From Gamarada debralockiae (lineage: Eukaryota; Ascomycota; Leotiomycetes; Helotiales; Hyphodiscaceae): a stretch of 64,000 nucleotides of DNA. The notes beneath the pieces are model-generated. The model saw only the letters and a list, made by a program, of their open reading frames with translations, had not been told where the DNA came from and did not search any database. A program made the translations under genes and the position numbers. Below, piece by piece: positions 31,581 through 41,246 of the stretch. The stretch's first letter is position 1, and each line of letters begins with the position of its first letter. The stretch is from assembly GCA_002803225.1 (NCBI GenBank), contig NXFV01000020.1, forward strand, positions 1-64,000, read 5' to 3'.

Positions 31581-32332
31581 TCTAATGAAAATAATAGAGA
31601 CCCAGTATCTACTATATAATTTCTTAATTCTCGCTGTGGCTCCTCCTGTCACCTCAGACATTTCGCTTTTGCTCTTCTAAATTTGTGTATTGACACTCGC
31701 TATACAGAGGGAGTTAGAAAAGGATCCCCATAAAAGTAGATATTCTTGAACAGTTCTAGTGTCCGGAAATGGCCCCGCAGAGCGATGCTTCATCAATCAA
31801 GCTATACAATGATTAAAGTCAATTCAGTTATGAACATACCCAAATCTATCATAAAATGGCTTTGCCTCGACCAAGCAACCAAGATCGCACCAGATGGAGG
31901 ACGAATTGCCCTCAAAAGCTTTCAGAGCATATTAGGGTAGGAGCTTGCATTACAGCGAAGCTGTTCCGCGAAAGGATCCGGACTTCATTTGAGGTTCAAG
32001 GTGTACATGATCTTGGCACTTATCTTCCCTTACGAAAATTGGAAAGACTCGCAGCTTCAAACCATGCAAAAACCCGGAGGCTTGAAAATGCTTCTTTGGT
32101 ACTGGCAGAGTCACAGAAGCGAGCCAAGGATCTGAATCCTGAACATGGCTTAGAAGTAGCTCAAGTGGACGCTGCGTCCCATGACCCAATCATACGATGT
32201 GTGGACTAAGAGGCAGATGGAATTTACTGAAGCTTAAATGCATCGGATCCCTTCCTTTTGCCGGCGTGCATCTTTGTCTACTAGTTGTAAACAAATTAAC
32301 ACAGGAGGTACTCGAAGCCGATATATTTCATC
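31581..32332. other. Intergenic with an unidentified frame
   Basis: The 117-codon frame at 31856-32209 (plus) contains ARTRRLEN-like and LAESQKRAKDLNPEHG segments that look like former coding sequence, perhaps of an oxidoreductase, but this is too weak to name. The rest is featureless. Confidence 0.3.
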
Positions 32333-33274
32333 ATGCCGACTAAAACCTTCATGCTGTCTTCACTCGCAGTGATTATCTTCATCCTGAGCCCTGCTCATGC
32401 ATGGATTGCAAGCCAATACGTCCAGGTGATTGTTACCTTCGATCAGTCTACCACCTTGACCACCACAGCCACGGTCTTACCCACCAGCTCAATGACACCT
32501 CTCACTACATTGACGGAGAGCGGCTTCATCCTCTTTGGCGATCAGGCCGTAACCATTGTGGATCTGGGTGTCTCGGGCTCAGATCTCCCAGTTGGATCAT
32601 TGGGTCAATTGAGCAATTTTCGAGGACCAACAAACACCGGAGTTTCCAACGTCTTCTTTGCCTCCATTACCATCACTCAGCCACCCACTTGCACAGAAAC
32701 AAGGTTCTCTTACAGTACGAACCCGTTGGCGATACCGAGTAAAGTCATTGATATCTCGGCTTAGGCACAAATTTCCCAATCACTCCACCAGGAATAATTT
32801 TCGAAGAACCAAACAGCTAGTGATTACCTCCTCCACTGCCTACATGACAACCTCCCGTATGGAAGAATTCTTCGTCTTTTATTCTTTAGTTCATTTCTCT
32901 ACCAGGAAGGTTTTCTGGACCTACTTGCCTCGTATCAAACCCCATTCTGTGCTCTTCAACGCTAACTTTGCAACCTTCTAGACTATACAAATCCGGATGG
33001 AGTGCCCGTTGGGTCGAGTTCCTGGTCAGAAGTCGACAATTATTTGGGTGCAGGACAAGTCCTTCCTACATTCCCTTATGAATACAACTACATGCTAGGA
33101 CATTGCGAAGATCCCAGAGGATGCTATGCTGGATACGGAGAATGATGCAAGAATACAATGCTTGGATATCCATCGTACGTAGCGTTGTCCGTTGTATTGA
33201 TAGTAGTGATAGTAGTAGGAATCCGACGACTTTTTACTGCTGGCAGAATGGAGTCACACGACTATATTTTCTAG
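32333..33274 (+). pseudogene. Secreted, membrane-anchored protein gene with four in-frame stops
   Basis: The 313-codon frame begins with a signal peptide (MLSSLAVIIFILSPAHAWIA) and a Thr/Ser-rich region, and ends with a membrane segment (SYVALSVVLIVVIVVGIRRL) before a TAG at 33272-33274. It is broken only by four stop codons in the same frame: TAG at 32762, TAA at 32795, TAA at 32963 and TGA at 33143. No frameshift is needed. Each stop is one C-to-T step from a sense codon (CAG, CAA, CAA, CGA). Cys-containing C-terminal segments (YMLGHCEDPRGCYAGYGE) suggest an extracellular domain held at the plasma membrane. A truncated 143-residue secreted product could still be made. No named family. Confidence 0.7.
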
Positions 33275-33613
33275 AAGCCAGAAAAATCTACGTGTTTGAT
33301 TGGCCGGAAACCCTCCCCTTGTCTGCACAGGGAATTACGGTTTATTTGGGGGGCGGATGGTAAGTGGGTCGACGTGGGACGGGTTGAATGTGCAGCGAAA
33401 ACGACCAAGTGCGGGAGTATTGGATGATTGATGAAGAAGATGGCCGAGCAATGGAGGAGCTCGACTTTTATAGACATTGAAAGCGGCGGCGAGGCCCGTG
33501 CACGCGCCTTCCCAACGCAGAGGTCGCCAAAGCCGCAAACCGCTACACTAAGACAAGTTAATTATTCGTAGAGTTATAACTTAGTAAACATAAATTTGTA
33601 TGGGCTGCGCATT

Positions 33614-33659
33614 GCCCACCCTCACCAATAGGTGTTGCCTATTGGGTGAAGTGGTGGGA
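33614..33659. repeat. Imperfect hairpin
   Basis: Arms of about 20 nt pair around a short TGTTG loop. It lies in a gene-free region and is followed by AAAAAAAAATTT at about 33752. It could be a decayed element end or a terminator-like structure; nothing downstream depends on it. Confidence 0.5.
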
Positions 33660-33905
33660 GCCGAACGATTGCTGTAAGATCGGATTTGAAACGAAAAGAG
33701 GCCCCTCGAATCCTTGGCGTGCTGCGGGGATTCTCCTTAGGCAAATACGATAAAAAAAAAATTTAAGCTTCAGCATCGGTATTCCGGAGTAAGACTTCAC
33801 TGCAATTGGTCAAATGCAGTACAAATTCACCGCTAAAGATCGCTAAAAGAAAAATGTGTAGGGTAATTGCTTATCCCGTGCACTTTCATCTTGGAGAGTA
33901 GAATG

Positions 33906-34190
33906 GAATCCTTGGCATTCCGACCGGCCCGAGGGCGCCGAGAGGACCGAATGCGCCGAGAGCTTCTATTGGTCAATGTAGAGCGAGATTTCGCCCTTTC
34001 TTGTTTCTCAGGCCCTTAAGCGCATCACACTCTTTGCACCTCAAGTGAGGAGTTCAACAGTGCCAACATTGCTACAGTCTGCTTTTAGAAGAACGTTATT
34101 ACTGGATTTTCGCGATGCTTACTTCGTGGTGGTTTTTGAACATATGCAGAAGTGCTGTTACTATCCATGTTATATAAAGTGGATGCCGCC
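33906..34190 (+). repeat. Upstream region of the cupredoxin gene, duplicated at 37990-38330
   Basis: The block starting ATCCTTGGCATTCCGACCGG, with ATTGGTCAATGTAGA, TTCTTTGCACCTC-like and TTTCGCGATGCTTACTT segments, recurs in the same order at 37990. The second copy has an extra stretch of about 65 nt before the last shared block. Confidence 0.75.
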
Positions 34191-34248
34191 TCAGACTTCT
34201 ATCGCTTCACCCAGTATTCCAATTCCCCAACCCGCCCAGTTTACCAGA

Positions 34249-34967
34249 ATGCTTGCAAACACTAACCTATTCATGCTGGCCATTATCCAGGCAGCATCAG
34301 CAATAACTTACAACATCAATGTTGGTAGCTTGGCTACTCCCGAAACCGCAGCGAACCTTGTTTTCGAGCCTAATGTTACGACCGCCGCGGCAGGCGATAC
34401 TGTAACCTTCCACTTCTTTCCCGGATTCCACAGCGTTGTGCAAGGGGCTTTCGACAGCCCCTGCAATCCTTCGGACGGCGGCTTCTACTCAGGCTTCATC
34501 AATTCCGCGTCTGCAGAATCGAACCTAACATTTGCCGTCACGATCAATGACACAAATCCTATTTGGATTTACTGCTCCCAGATAGAACATTGTCAGCGTG
34601 GTATGGTAGCTGTAATCAACCCTCCGTACGCTATCTCTCCCACCTTCCGAATGTACACGATGCTAACGATTTGTGAAGCTCCTCGGGAAATAGTCTCGAG
34701 GCATATGCTGCGGCCGCTGCAAAGACGACCAATAGTACCACGCCCGCAACTGTTGGTGGTGTCTTCGCCGCGAATTTGCCGTCGACTTCGTCGGCTTCTT
34801 CGATGTCCGGCTCGCCCACTGCGAGCAACTCCCCGTCTCAGACTATAGCCGCCCCTCATAACACAAGTACATCGAGCGAGGCAGTGGACAAAATTGGAGG
34901 GAGTGTTGTGCTGTGTGCGTTCTCGGCTGTAGTTGCTTTAGTGGCTTTTGGAGTCGGTATGATCTAA
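34249..34967 (+). CDS. Secreted, probably GPI-anchored cupredoxin-like protein
   Basis: Two exons (34249-34625 and 34679-34967) separated by a 53-nt intron with a perfect TGCTAAC branch site encode 221 residues. A signal peptide (MLANTNLFMLAIIQAASA) is followed by a cupredoxin domain: FHSVVQGAFDSPCNP supplies the first copper-site His and IWIYCSQIEHCQRGMVAVIN the Cys/His/Met cluster. A Ser/Thr/Ala-rich stalk and a hydrophobic C-terminus (VVLCAFSAVVALVAFGVGMI) suggest a GPI anchor. Such extracellular serine-rich cupredoxins are common in filamentous fungi; electron transfer or copper binding at the cell wall is inferred. The start at 34249 is chosen because the signal peptide begins there, although the frame is open upstream. 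Confidence 0.85.
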
Positions 34968-35405
34968 TTGAAGGGAATCATATTCTCTTGATGTCTGGCT
35001 TTTCTTGAAGGATTAATAGTGCCTTTTTACCAGTCGGACTAGCTTCATTTAGGATTAGTGCCAGGGGTTTTATATCTTCATTTCAAACCCTCATTTATCT
35101 TAGGTCTTTCGACATCACAACCATTAATATATGCTGATTAACTGGGGACTTCCGTCCGTCCGACAATACCCTTGTGTTGGAATATCAGGCTATATTCGTA
35201 TGATATTAAGGGCATATAATTAAGTTGGTACAGGTAGTTGATGATTAATAAATCAGGATAGTAAGCGGATGAAGAATTACCCCGCCCTTCTCTGCGGCTG
35301 ACGACGGCTAGCACTTGAACCTCATCTGAGATCGCAGACCTATCTCTATTAACAGTGTATCTATTTTTGCCAGTCTTGACTGCTGGTATCAGTGTATCAG
35401 ATACG
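34968..35405. other. Intergenic between cupredoxin and transcription factor genes
   Basis: This holds the 3' region of the cupredoxin gene and the promoter of the Zn2Cys6 gene. An AT-rich stretch (about 35190-35260) and no other feature were seen. Confidence 0.4.
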
Positions 35406-37712
35406 ATGGAGTCAATGAACAGTTTCTCCTTCTCAATACCGATGGAGAACCAAAACCCGAATCTGAGCGAGCTCTTTTCGCAATCAGCAACCTCTGAGGG
35501 CATCTCCAGTAGGAATCAAAAGGCCTGTTTAGTTTGTCGAAATCGGAAAGTCAAGTGCGACAAACAGCATCCATGCGGGACATGCAAAAAGTGGAATATT
35601 CAAAATTGTGTTTATCCATCACCTATACGAATTTCTCCACGACCTAAGAGGAGCGAAGTACGGGCAAACAGCCCCGCTGAGCGCGATGGGACACTACTGG
35701 ATAGATTACGCAGGCTGGAGAGTTTGGTGGGGGATTTGAGTGGACGCCTTGCTATTCAAGAGCGCGAGGCCAATATCATCAGAAATGCGGCGAGTCAAGA
35801 GCAAAATGGTTCCTTTGGTTCGGAGCTTACGGAAGATGAACCGGCGAATTCTAGAAAACGCCGCAGGAACAAGGATTCCCGGGAAGATGCTACGGTTGGT
35901 TCCCAAGACACAAGGGGAAGCTCCCAGGAAGTAGACGCCGCAGGCGCCATTGGAAAACTAGTCATAAAGGGAGGGAAGAGCAGATATGTCAGCGATGGTT
36001 TCTGGGCAAGTTTAGACGAAGATTTGGACATCGTCATCGACTCCAATAACTCGAAGACTGACGAAATAGAGGCGAAGGTCCTGACCCGGTCAGAATACCT
36101 TGATTTTCCTTTCGGTTCCAGGAATCTTGATCTCTGTTCGTTGCACCCACCGCCATCTGAGATTCAGTTCTATTGGCAAGTTTTCCTTGAAAGAGTCGAC
36201 CCGTTAGTCAAGATATTACACAGGCCTACCACGGAGGAGATAAAATCTCTCGCGATGGAGAATTTGGCGACCTTAAATAAGAGCACAGAAGCGCTGATGT
36301 TTGCTATATACTACTCAGCTGTCACAAGCTTGACATCAGACGATCTAAACCGAAGTTTGGGTCACGATCGCGCAGCTATGTTGAAGAGGTATAGGTTTGG
36401 GGTTCAGCGAGCATTGATGAACGCAAACTTTCTAGACACACAGGAGGTTATGATTTTGCAGGCATTTGTCTTATTTCTGGTTTGTCTCCGTTGCAGCGGC
36501 GAACCAACATTAGTCTGGACATTGACTGGACTCGCAATGCGACTGGCACAATCTCTAGGTTTGCACCTTGATGGGTCAAATTTTGGCCTTACTCTGCTGG
36601 AGACAGAAGAACGAAGGCGTCTGTGGTGGCAACTCTGGTACCTTGACTTGCGCGCTGCTGAAGACCAGGGTTCTGAACGAGCGGAGGTAAACGTGAACTT
36701 TGATACCAGACTGCCCCTCAACGTCAATGATACAGATCTTGGCCCGAATGTGACGGAACCCATCGAAGATCGCGAGACCTTCACCGACACGACGTTCTGC
36801 ATCATCCGTTACGAGATAGCCCGTTCTGGGCGTCTGGCAAGAGGCGGCAAGCCCTCCGGTCAGAACCGTACATTCGCAGAGGCTGAGAGCATTCTCAAAG
36901 AATGCTATCAAAGGCTCGAATCCAAGTATCTCAAACGCAATCAAAGCGTGAGCTCTCTATACTGGCTAGCTGAGAGCGTTTGTCGCATGGTGATGGCGAA
37001 GAATTGGTTCATGTTGTACCACCCTCTAAACCGATTGAGCGACGGGGCTTCAACCTCCCGCGTACTTAGGGACCAACAATTCGTCACTGCCATCCAGATC
37101 ATAGAACAGTCTGCGGTGATAGAAACGGACCCAAGGGCTGAGAAGTGGCGTTGGTTGAGCCATAGTTACTTCCAGTGGCTGCCCAGGGCTTTCGTCTTGG
37201 CCGAACTATGCGTCCGCAAGCAATGTAGCATCCTTGATCGTGCATGGAAAGCTGTGGATGATACCTTCAAGGACCGGTCTAAAGCTACTGCAAATTCCAA
37301 AAACGCCATCCTCTTGAAGCGCTTGATGAGCAGGGCAAAAGCAGCGAGAGAGGAGAATTCGACGGCTCAAAGTTGGAACTCTTCAATGAACACCAATTTG
37401 TTGTTGGATCCGACTCCGAATGAGACGGTGGCAGGTTCTCCCAACTATTTCGAAGGAACAGACGCATCGACGGAAATGCTGTCAACCTCTACGAATGCTA
37501 TCAACGGCGCATCACATGCCATTTCCTTGAATCCGAACTTTGACCTGACCCCTTGGACTTTCGATAACTCGGTATTTTTTCCGGACACGGGCATTCCTGA
37601 TGATAGAGCGTACCGGAATGACTGGAATCAGCTGGTGCAAGACTTCGATGCAAGCCTGGATGGTCTAGGTCTCCTTTCTTGGGCCCCAGCATTCCATGGG
37701 CCACAAAGCTGA
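35406..37712 (+). CDS. Zn2Cys6 transcription factor with fungal_trans domain
   Basis: A single intronless frame encodes 768 residues from the ATG at 35406 (MESMNSFSFSIPMENQNPN); the longer opening begins with GTG. Residues about 40-68 form the zinc cluster CLVCRNRKVKCDKQHPCGTC plus the final Cys after seven residues. A coiled-coil-like segment (LLDRLRRLESLVGDLSGRLA) follows, as in the dimerisation element of Gal4-type factors. The middle-homology region (FYWQVFLERVDPLVKILHRP, later RRRLWWQLWYLDLRAAEDQG) matches the fungal-specific TF domain. A nuclear DNA-binding regulator; target genes unknown. The adjacent cupredoxin gene lies just upstream in the same orientation, and a copy of that gene's upstream region flanks this gene on the other side. 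Confidence 0.9.
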   Translation: MESMNSFSFSIPMENQNPNLSELFSQSATSEGISSRNQKACLVCRNRKVKCDKQHPCGTCKKWNIQNCVYPSPIRISPRPKRSEVRANSPAERDGTLLDRLRRLESLVGDLSGRLAIQEREANIIRNAASQEQNGSFGSELTEDEPANSRKRRRNKDSREDATVGSQDTRGSSQEVDAAGAIGKLVIKGGKSRYVSDGFWASLDEDLDIVIDSNNSKTDEIEAKVLTRSEYLDFPFGSRNLDLCSLHPPPSEIQFYWQVFLERVDPLVKILHRPTTEEIKSLAMENLATLNKSTEALMFAIYYSAVTSLTSDDLNRSLGHDRAAMLKRYRFGVQRALMNANFLDTQEVMILQAFVLFLVCLRCSGEPTLVWTLTGLAMRLAQSLGLHLDGSNFGLTLLETEERRRLWWQLWYLDLRAAEDQGSERAEVNVNFDTRLPLNVNDTDLGPNVTEPIEDRETFTDTTFCIIRYEIARSGRLARGGKPSGQNRTFAEAESILKECYQRLESKYLKRNQSVSSLYWLAESVCRMVMAKNWFMLYHPLNRLSDGASTSRVLRDQQFVTAIQIIEQSAVIETDPRAEKWRWLSHSYFQWLPRAFVLAELCVRKQCSILDRAWKAVDDTFKDRSKATANSKNAILLKRLMSRAKAAREENSTAQSWNSSMNTNLLLDPTPNETVAGSPNYFEGTDASTEMLSTSTNAINGASHAISLNPNFDLTPWTFDNSVFFPDTGIPDDRAYRNDWNQLVQDFDASLDGLGLLSWAPAFHGPQS

Positions 37713-38463
37713 TAAGAAGCTCGGCTCGTAAATCGGTTCTGGCTGCTTCAAAGACAACATATTTCCAAATCGATCGACTTTGAGTGCATTGGGAGTAATG
37801 AAGTGCTTTGTATGATCTCGGCATGCCAGTATGGGCAATAATAATTAAGAATCTTAAAACGACAAGTCTGAAGACCACAGGACTGTGAAGTCTTCTTTGC
37901 AGCCAGCCAGGCTTATGTTCGCAAGGCTCTGGTGTGGAGTTCTGAGCTTCGAGGAATACTAGTGCACATGCCATCTTGGGATGCAATGGTATCCTTGGCA
38001 TTCCGACCGGCCCTCTCGGTGCCCAAGGGGCCGAAGGGGCCGAGAGCCACCATTGGTCAATGTAGAACTAGATTTCGCCTTGCTTATTCTCACTTTCTTT
38101 GCACCTCGGATGAACAGTTCAAGGGTGCCAATACTGTTACAATCTACTTTTGGAAAAACGTTATTTTTACTTTCCTGCCAATGGTATGCGTTTCTTCATG
38201 TATACTGCTAGGAGGCGACTGTAACAGTACATATATCGTTGGGGGGTTTTTCGCGATGCTTACTTGGTTGTGGCATTTGGCTTCTATACAGGAGCGTTAT
38301 TACAATGTCTATGGCGCTCTCGGTTTTACATTATCAGTGGATTCTGAACTCCTGCTACTGCCCCTATCGAACAGCTTTAGAACAGACCACATTGGCTTCA
38401 TAAGTGTCCAAAATAAGAGCCCAAGTGTCAGTCAAAGACCGAAAGCTGAGCCTACTCCTACCA
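37713..38463. other. Intergenic, contains the second copy of the duplicated promoter block
   Basis: 37990-38330 duplicates 33906-34190. The duplicated block is not followed by a recognisable cupredoxin coding sequence, so a second gene copy was either never present or has been lost. Frames such as 37932-38486 cross the repeat and are not convincing. Confidence 0.5.
37990..38330 (+). repeat. Second copy of the cupredoxin upstream region
   Basis: Same block order as 33906-34190, with an insertion of about 65 nt near 38175-38240. The copies are diverged (perhaps 75-80 percent by eye), so the duplication is old. Confidence 0.75.
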
Positions 38464-38854
38464 TTAAACCGGGGCCTCCTTTCTAGCATCTTTGATATCT
38501 TTAGTAACGGCTTGAACGCTGTGCATGATTGTCGGCACAATTACTGATATGAAATAGGTGCAGCCCAAAGTGCGCATGCCGAAACGGTGGCTTTGGTGAC
38601 GGGCCATAGAAAAGATCCAGTAGACTGTCAGTGCAAGACCGAGGGCAGATAACCCCAACTTCCAGTACACTGAGGAGTAAGAGACATCTTTTTGTTGTCT
38701 GTCATGGTGAGAATGTTGCTGAACTTGGACTGAATGATGGGGATTATTTGGGAGAATATCAGAGTAGATACCGGGAAGTAATTATCTTACTTTCGTAAGT
38801 GGGCCAGACACCACAACTGGACATGACGGAACCAGGCCCGGAACATTGGTACAT
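38464..38854 (-). CDS. Small membrane protein of unknown function, two exons
   Basis: Exon 1 (38854-38791) encodes MYQCSGPGSVMSSCGVWPTY and exon 2 (38729-38464) continues in phase after a 61-nt intron (GTAAG...CATTCAG). The product has 109 residues: a Cys-containing N-terminus, a His/Gln-rich stretch (QVQQHSHHDRQQKD) and two hydrophobic segments (KLGLSALGLALTVYWIFSMA and TLGCTYFISVIVPTIM), ending KDIKDARKEAPV. It looks like an intact small membrane protein. I recognise no family. The frame reached without splicing has no ATG start, which is the main reason to accept the intron. Confidence 0.55.
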
Positions 38855-39439
38855 AATGTTTGACAGTTTCAGTAGAGGCGTGAAATGCCAACTAGAATCA
38901 TTCTTGTTGGAATGACTAATCAGTGACTCTAGTTCTAAGCTCCACGAGACATGACGTCTTTAGATGAAAGAGAATTTTATAGTTCCTCCCCAATAATCTT
39001 GCATTGATGGGAAAATTATTTCAGTTAATTCATGACAACAAAAATGCTTGACAACGCATCTCCTCCAACCTCCACGGCAACCATGGGCTATCAAAAAGCA
39101 CGTCGCCGACAGCGATTCCTGGCCCAGTGTTTCCAGTAGTTTTAAGACGTAATATATGACCAGTTTTTAAACCCCCTAATAGTACTACAGTATAGACATT
39201 CTTGTATGATATGATATGAAATAAGGGGTCAGGATGTATGATTTCATACTATAATTATAACCAATATATTATATATATTACAAGTAATCACTCCTTCAGC
39301 GACTCTATCTTCGATTCCTCCTTGAAAGACCTAATCGATTTTGCCTCTTGGTCTTTAAAACAAAAGATACTTTCCCACTGTCTACGTCTATTCCACTTAA
39401 TCTAAATAAATTATTTAAATAATCACCGCAATTATTATA
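38855..39439. other. Intergenic, becoming AT-rich
   Basis: AT-rich from about 39160. On the minus strand near 39295-39360 a short stretch (KDQEAKSIRSFKEESKIESL then a stop) may be the C-terminal tail of the hAT transposase that continues beyond the mitochondrial fragment. That link is inference. Confidence 0.35.
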
Positions 39440-39699
39440 TCAACATATCATTTAATGTATGATTTAAGTCAACAGTATAACTATTGAAAGCAGCGATACT
39501 ATAAGGTAATACTTGGTACACAGGATAATTGAATGAAATAGTAATAATAATACCTAGAGGTATAGTATTACTAGTATTAACTTACTTAATAACTCAGCGA
39601 TTCTAGCATTTATTAACATTAAAATAAAAAGGAATAAAATAGAAACAACACCTACATATACTCATAAATAAGATAAACCAATAAAATTTAAACCTAATA
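39440..39699 (-). pseudogene. nad6: Nuclear copy of mitochondrial nad6 (NUMT fragment)
   Basis: The minus strand encodes LGLNFIGLSYL, then a TGA, then VYVGVVSILFLFILMLINAR and IAELLS. After a small frameshift follow SNTIPLGIIITISFNYPVYQ, VLPYSIAAFNSYTVDL and NHTLNDML. This is the hydrophobic core of NADH dehydrogenase subunit 6. The TGA falls where a Trp would be read in the fungal mitochondrial code, which fits a mitochondrial origin. The base composition is also far more AT-rich than nuclear genes here. The copy is partial and frameshifted, hence non-functional in the nucleus. Confidence 0.8.
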
Positions 39700-39940
39700 T
39701 TTTCTAGCCAATCTCGTAGATACTCTAATGCCCGGATTGTATCGCTTCTAAGTCGATTCCTTCGATCTGTGATTGTGGTTTCGAGTGAGAGAGGGGCCTC
39801 TCTAGCTCAGCCGACATACCGGGGATAGACAAGAAATTCAGGGCCATTTCGCTGAGATTTGGGTATGTCTTCTACTGAATGTTCTCTAACTACTCCTTGA
39901 CTACATCATCAGAAAACCCTACTACTGCCTTGTAGTATTG
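39697..39940 (-). pseudogene. hAT-family transposase, C-terminal dimerisation region
   Basis: The minus strand reads KTYPNLSEMALNFLSIPGMS followed by AELERPLS and, after a frameshift, ETTITDRRNRLRSDTIRALE and YLRDWLEN. This is the hAT C-terminal dimerisation domain (family pattern YP-LS-MA-D-LSIPAMSA-ERVFS, then ITDRRNRL, then LE-L--WL). Two stops interrupt it. Its C-terminal edge abuts the nad6 fragment directly. Confidence 0.75.
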
Positions 39941-40629
39941 AATGTGTTCATGGGCGAAAGCTCTCGTGGGCTATTCGAGGGTCACTTGTTGAGGTTCTAT
40001 TAATATTTCTAGAAATTTTTTTTTTTTAATTTAATAGCTACTAAATCAAATATAATAATTAGTAGAAATTCTATATTTATAGATATGAAACGCTATTAAT
40101 ATCATCCTTTTATATTAACTTTTGGTAGTTTAATAAGTAATTTAAGTTAGGGTCGGATCATGGAATATTACCCTAAAGGCGTAACTTCCTTAAGTAATAT
40201 CATTTATTACCATTATGACCCCTCCCTTTATTATACGACATTAGGTCTTCAGAGGCTAGTATGGCATTATATCATTACGTCCAGTATTTGGCTTTTTATT
40301 ATTGTATGATATTATGTGTCATATATTACTATATTTGCTATACTACTGGAAATACAGATGCGGCGGGACTTATATACTTCATCATCGCCTCCTGCTGGAT
40401 CTTTTTCCAGCATCCCCACACCAGCAACTACTCTCCAAGCCACGTTTATCTGGCTCTCCCCAATCGAACTTTCAACAGTCGCTACCCTCGAACAGCTATC
40501 TTTCATAAGCCTCCGCGTCCTCCAACCCTCATACGCCACCAATAACGACAACTGGTTCAACCTAACGAACTCCCTTTATCAAGGGCTCTATTCGCGATGA
40601 CCTTGAAACTGGTAACTCATTTATAGCAA
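39941..40629. other. AT-rich, no supported gene
   Basis: A poly-T run (about 40017-40027) and AT-rich sequence to 40250. The overlapping frames at 40261-40600 (one with LSPIELSTVATLEQLSFISL) could be an upstream exon of the next entry, but I cannot find a convincing splice donor. Confidence 0.35.
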
Positions 40630-40956
40630 CGGAAGGTTATTGAAGGCAGATTATTAGAGCTATCCCCTTATGATCTGAGGGCAATTTGGGGACAGCAGAT
40701 CGGCGTGCTAGTTTCTTCAACTGGAGGAGGATGTTTTGGAGCCTTGTTTGGACATCCTTGCAGGGGGTCTGTTGTTCGCGATTTTGTGGGGTGTGGTTTG
40801 GCAAGTCCAGAGTCAATTGCTGAATTCGACAAGAAGCGGTTGGCTGATTGGGAAGGGGAGGACAGGGAGAAGGCAGCGAAGGAGCGTGCAGAGGGCATTA
40901 AATCCAGGAAAAGATTGAAGAGGAAGTTTCTTGAGCTTAGAGTGCTCATTCACTGA
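40630..40956 (+). CDS. C-terminal exon of an unidentified gene
   Basis: After an acceptor-like TTTATAG (about 40620-40626) a frame of about 108 codons runs to a TGA at 40954-40956: RKVIEGRLLELSPYDLRAIW, then VLVSSTGGGCFGALFGHPCR and a highly charged tail (EGEDREKAAKERAEGIKSRK). Composition and continuity suggest real coding sequence. The upstream exons are not resolved and the family is unknown. It may instead be a relic. Confidence 0.4.
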   Translation, partial: RKVIEGRLLELSPYDLRAIWGQQIGVLVSSTGGGCFGALFGHPCRGSVVRDFVGCGLASPESIAEFDKKRLADWEGEDREKAAKERAEGIKSRKRLKRKFLELRVLIH

Positions 40957-41246
40957 AATTCAGTAAAGGACTCGTACATCGTCCGCTTAAACAAGCAAGG
41001 TTGATTGAAATGCATGGCCCAGGATATAAGGAAGGATGTTGACCGTTGCAACATCATGGATGTTATGTACGGGGTTGAAGACTATTCATTTCGTTGAAGA
41101 GTACAAGAACGAAGTAACTTTACGAATACATGAACCAAACACAACGCTCCAACTCTTTCTCCACCAGACAACCCCCAAAAAGCAATCAAAACCCAAAATT
41201 GACCCACTGACAAGGCAAAACCAATTTCAACCCAAAGCCAGCCCTT

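Larger units (their letters stand above)
33275..34248. other. Intergenic, promoter of the cupredoxin gene
   Basis: A hairpin-forming sequence lies at 33614-33659 (CCCACC...CACCAATAGG, 5-nt loop, CCTATTGGGTG...GGTGGG). From 33906 to about 34190 the sequence is duplicated at 37990-38330. The frame upstream of the cupredoxin ATG (from 34045) is open but does not look like part of the protein. Confidence 0.5.

Noticed and set aside
39440..39699. AT-rich segment as plain RIP-degraded repeat
   Set aside because: The ordered nad6 motifs and the TGA at a Trp position point to mitochondrial DNA instead.
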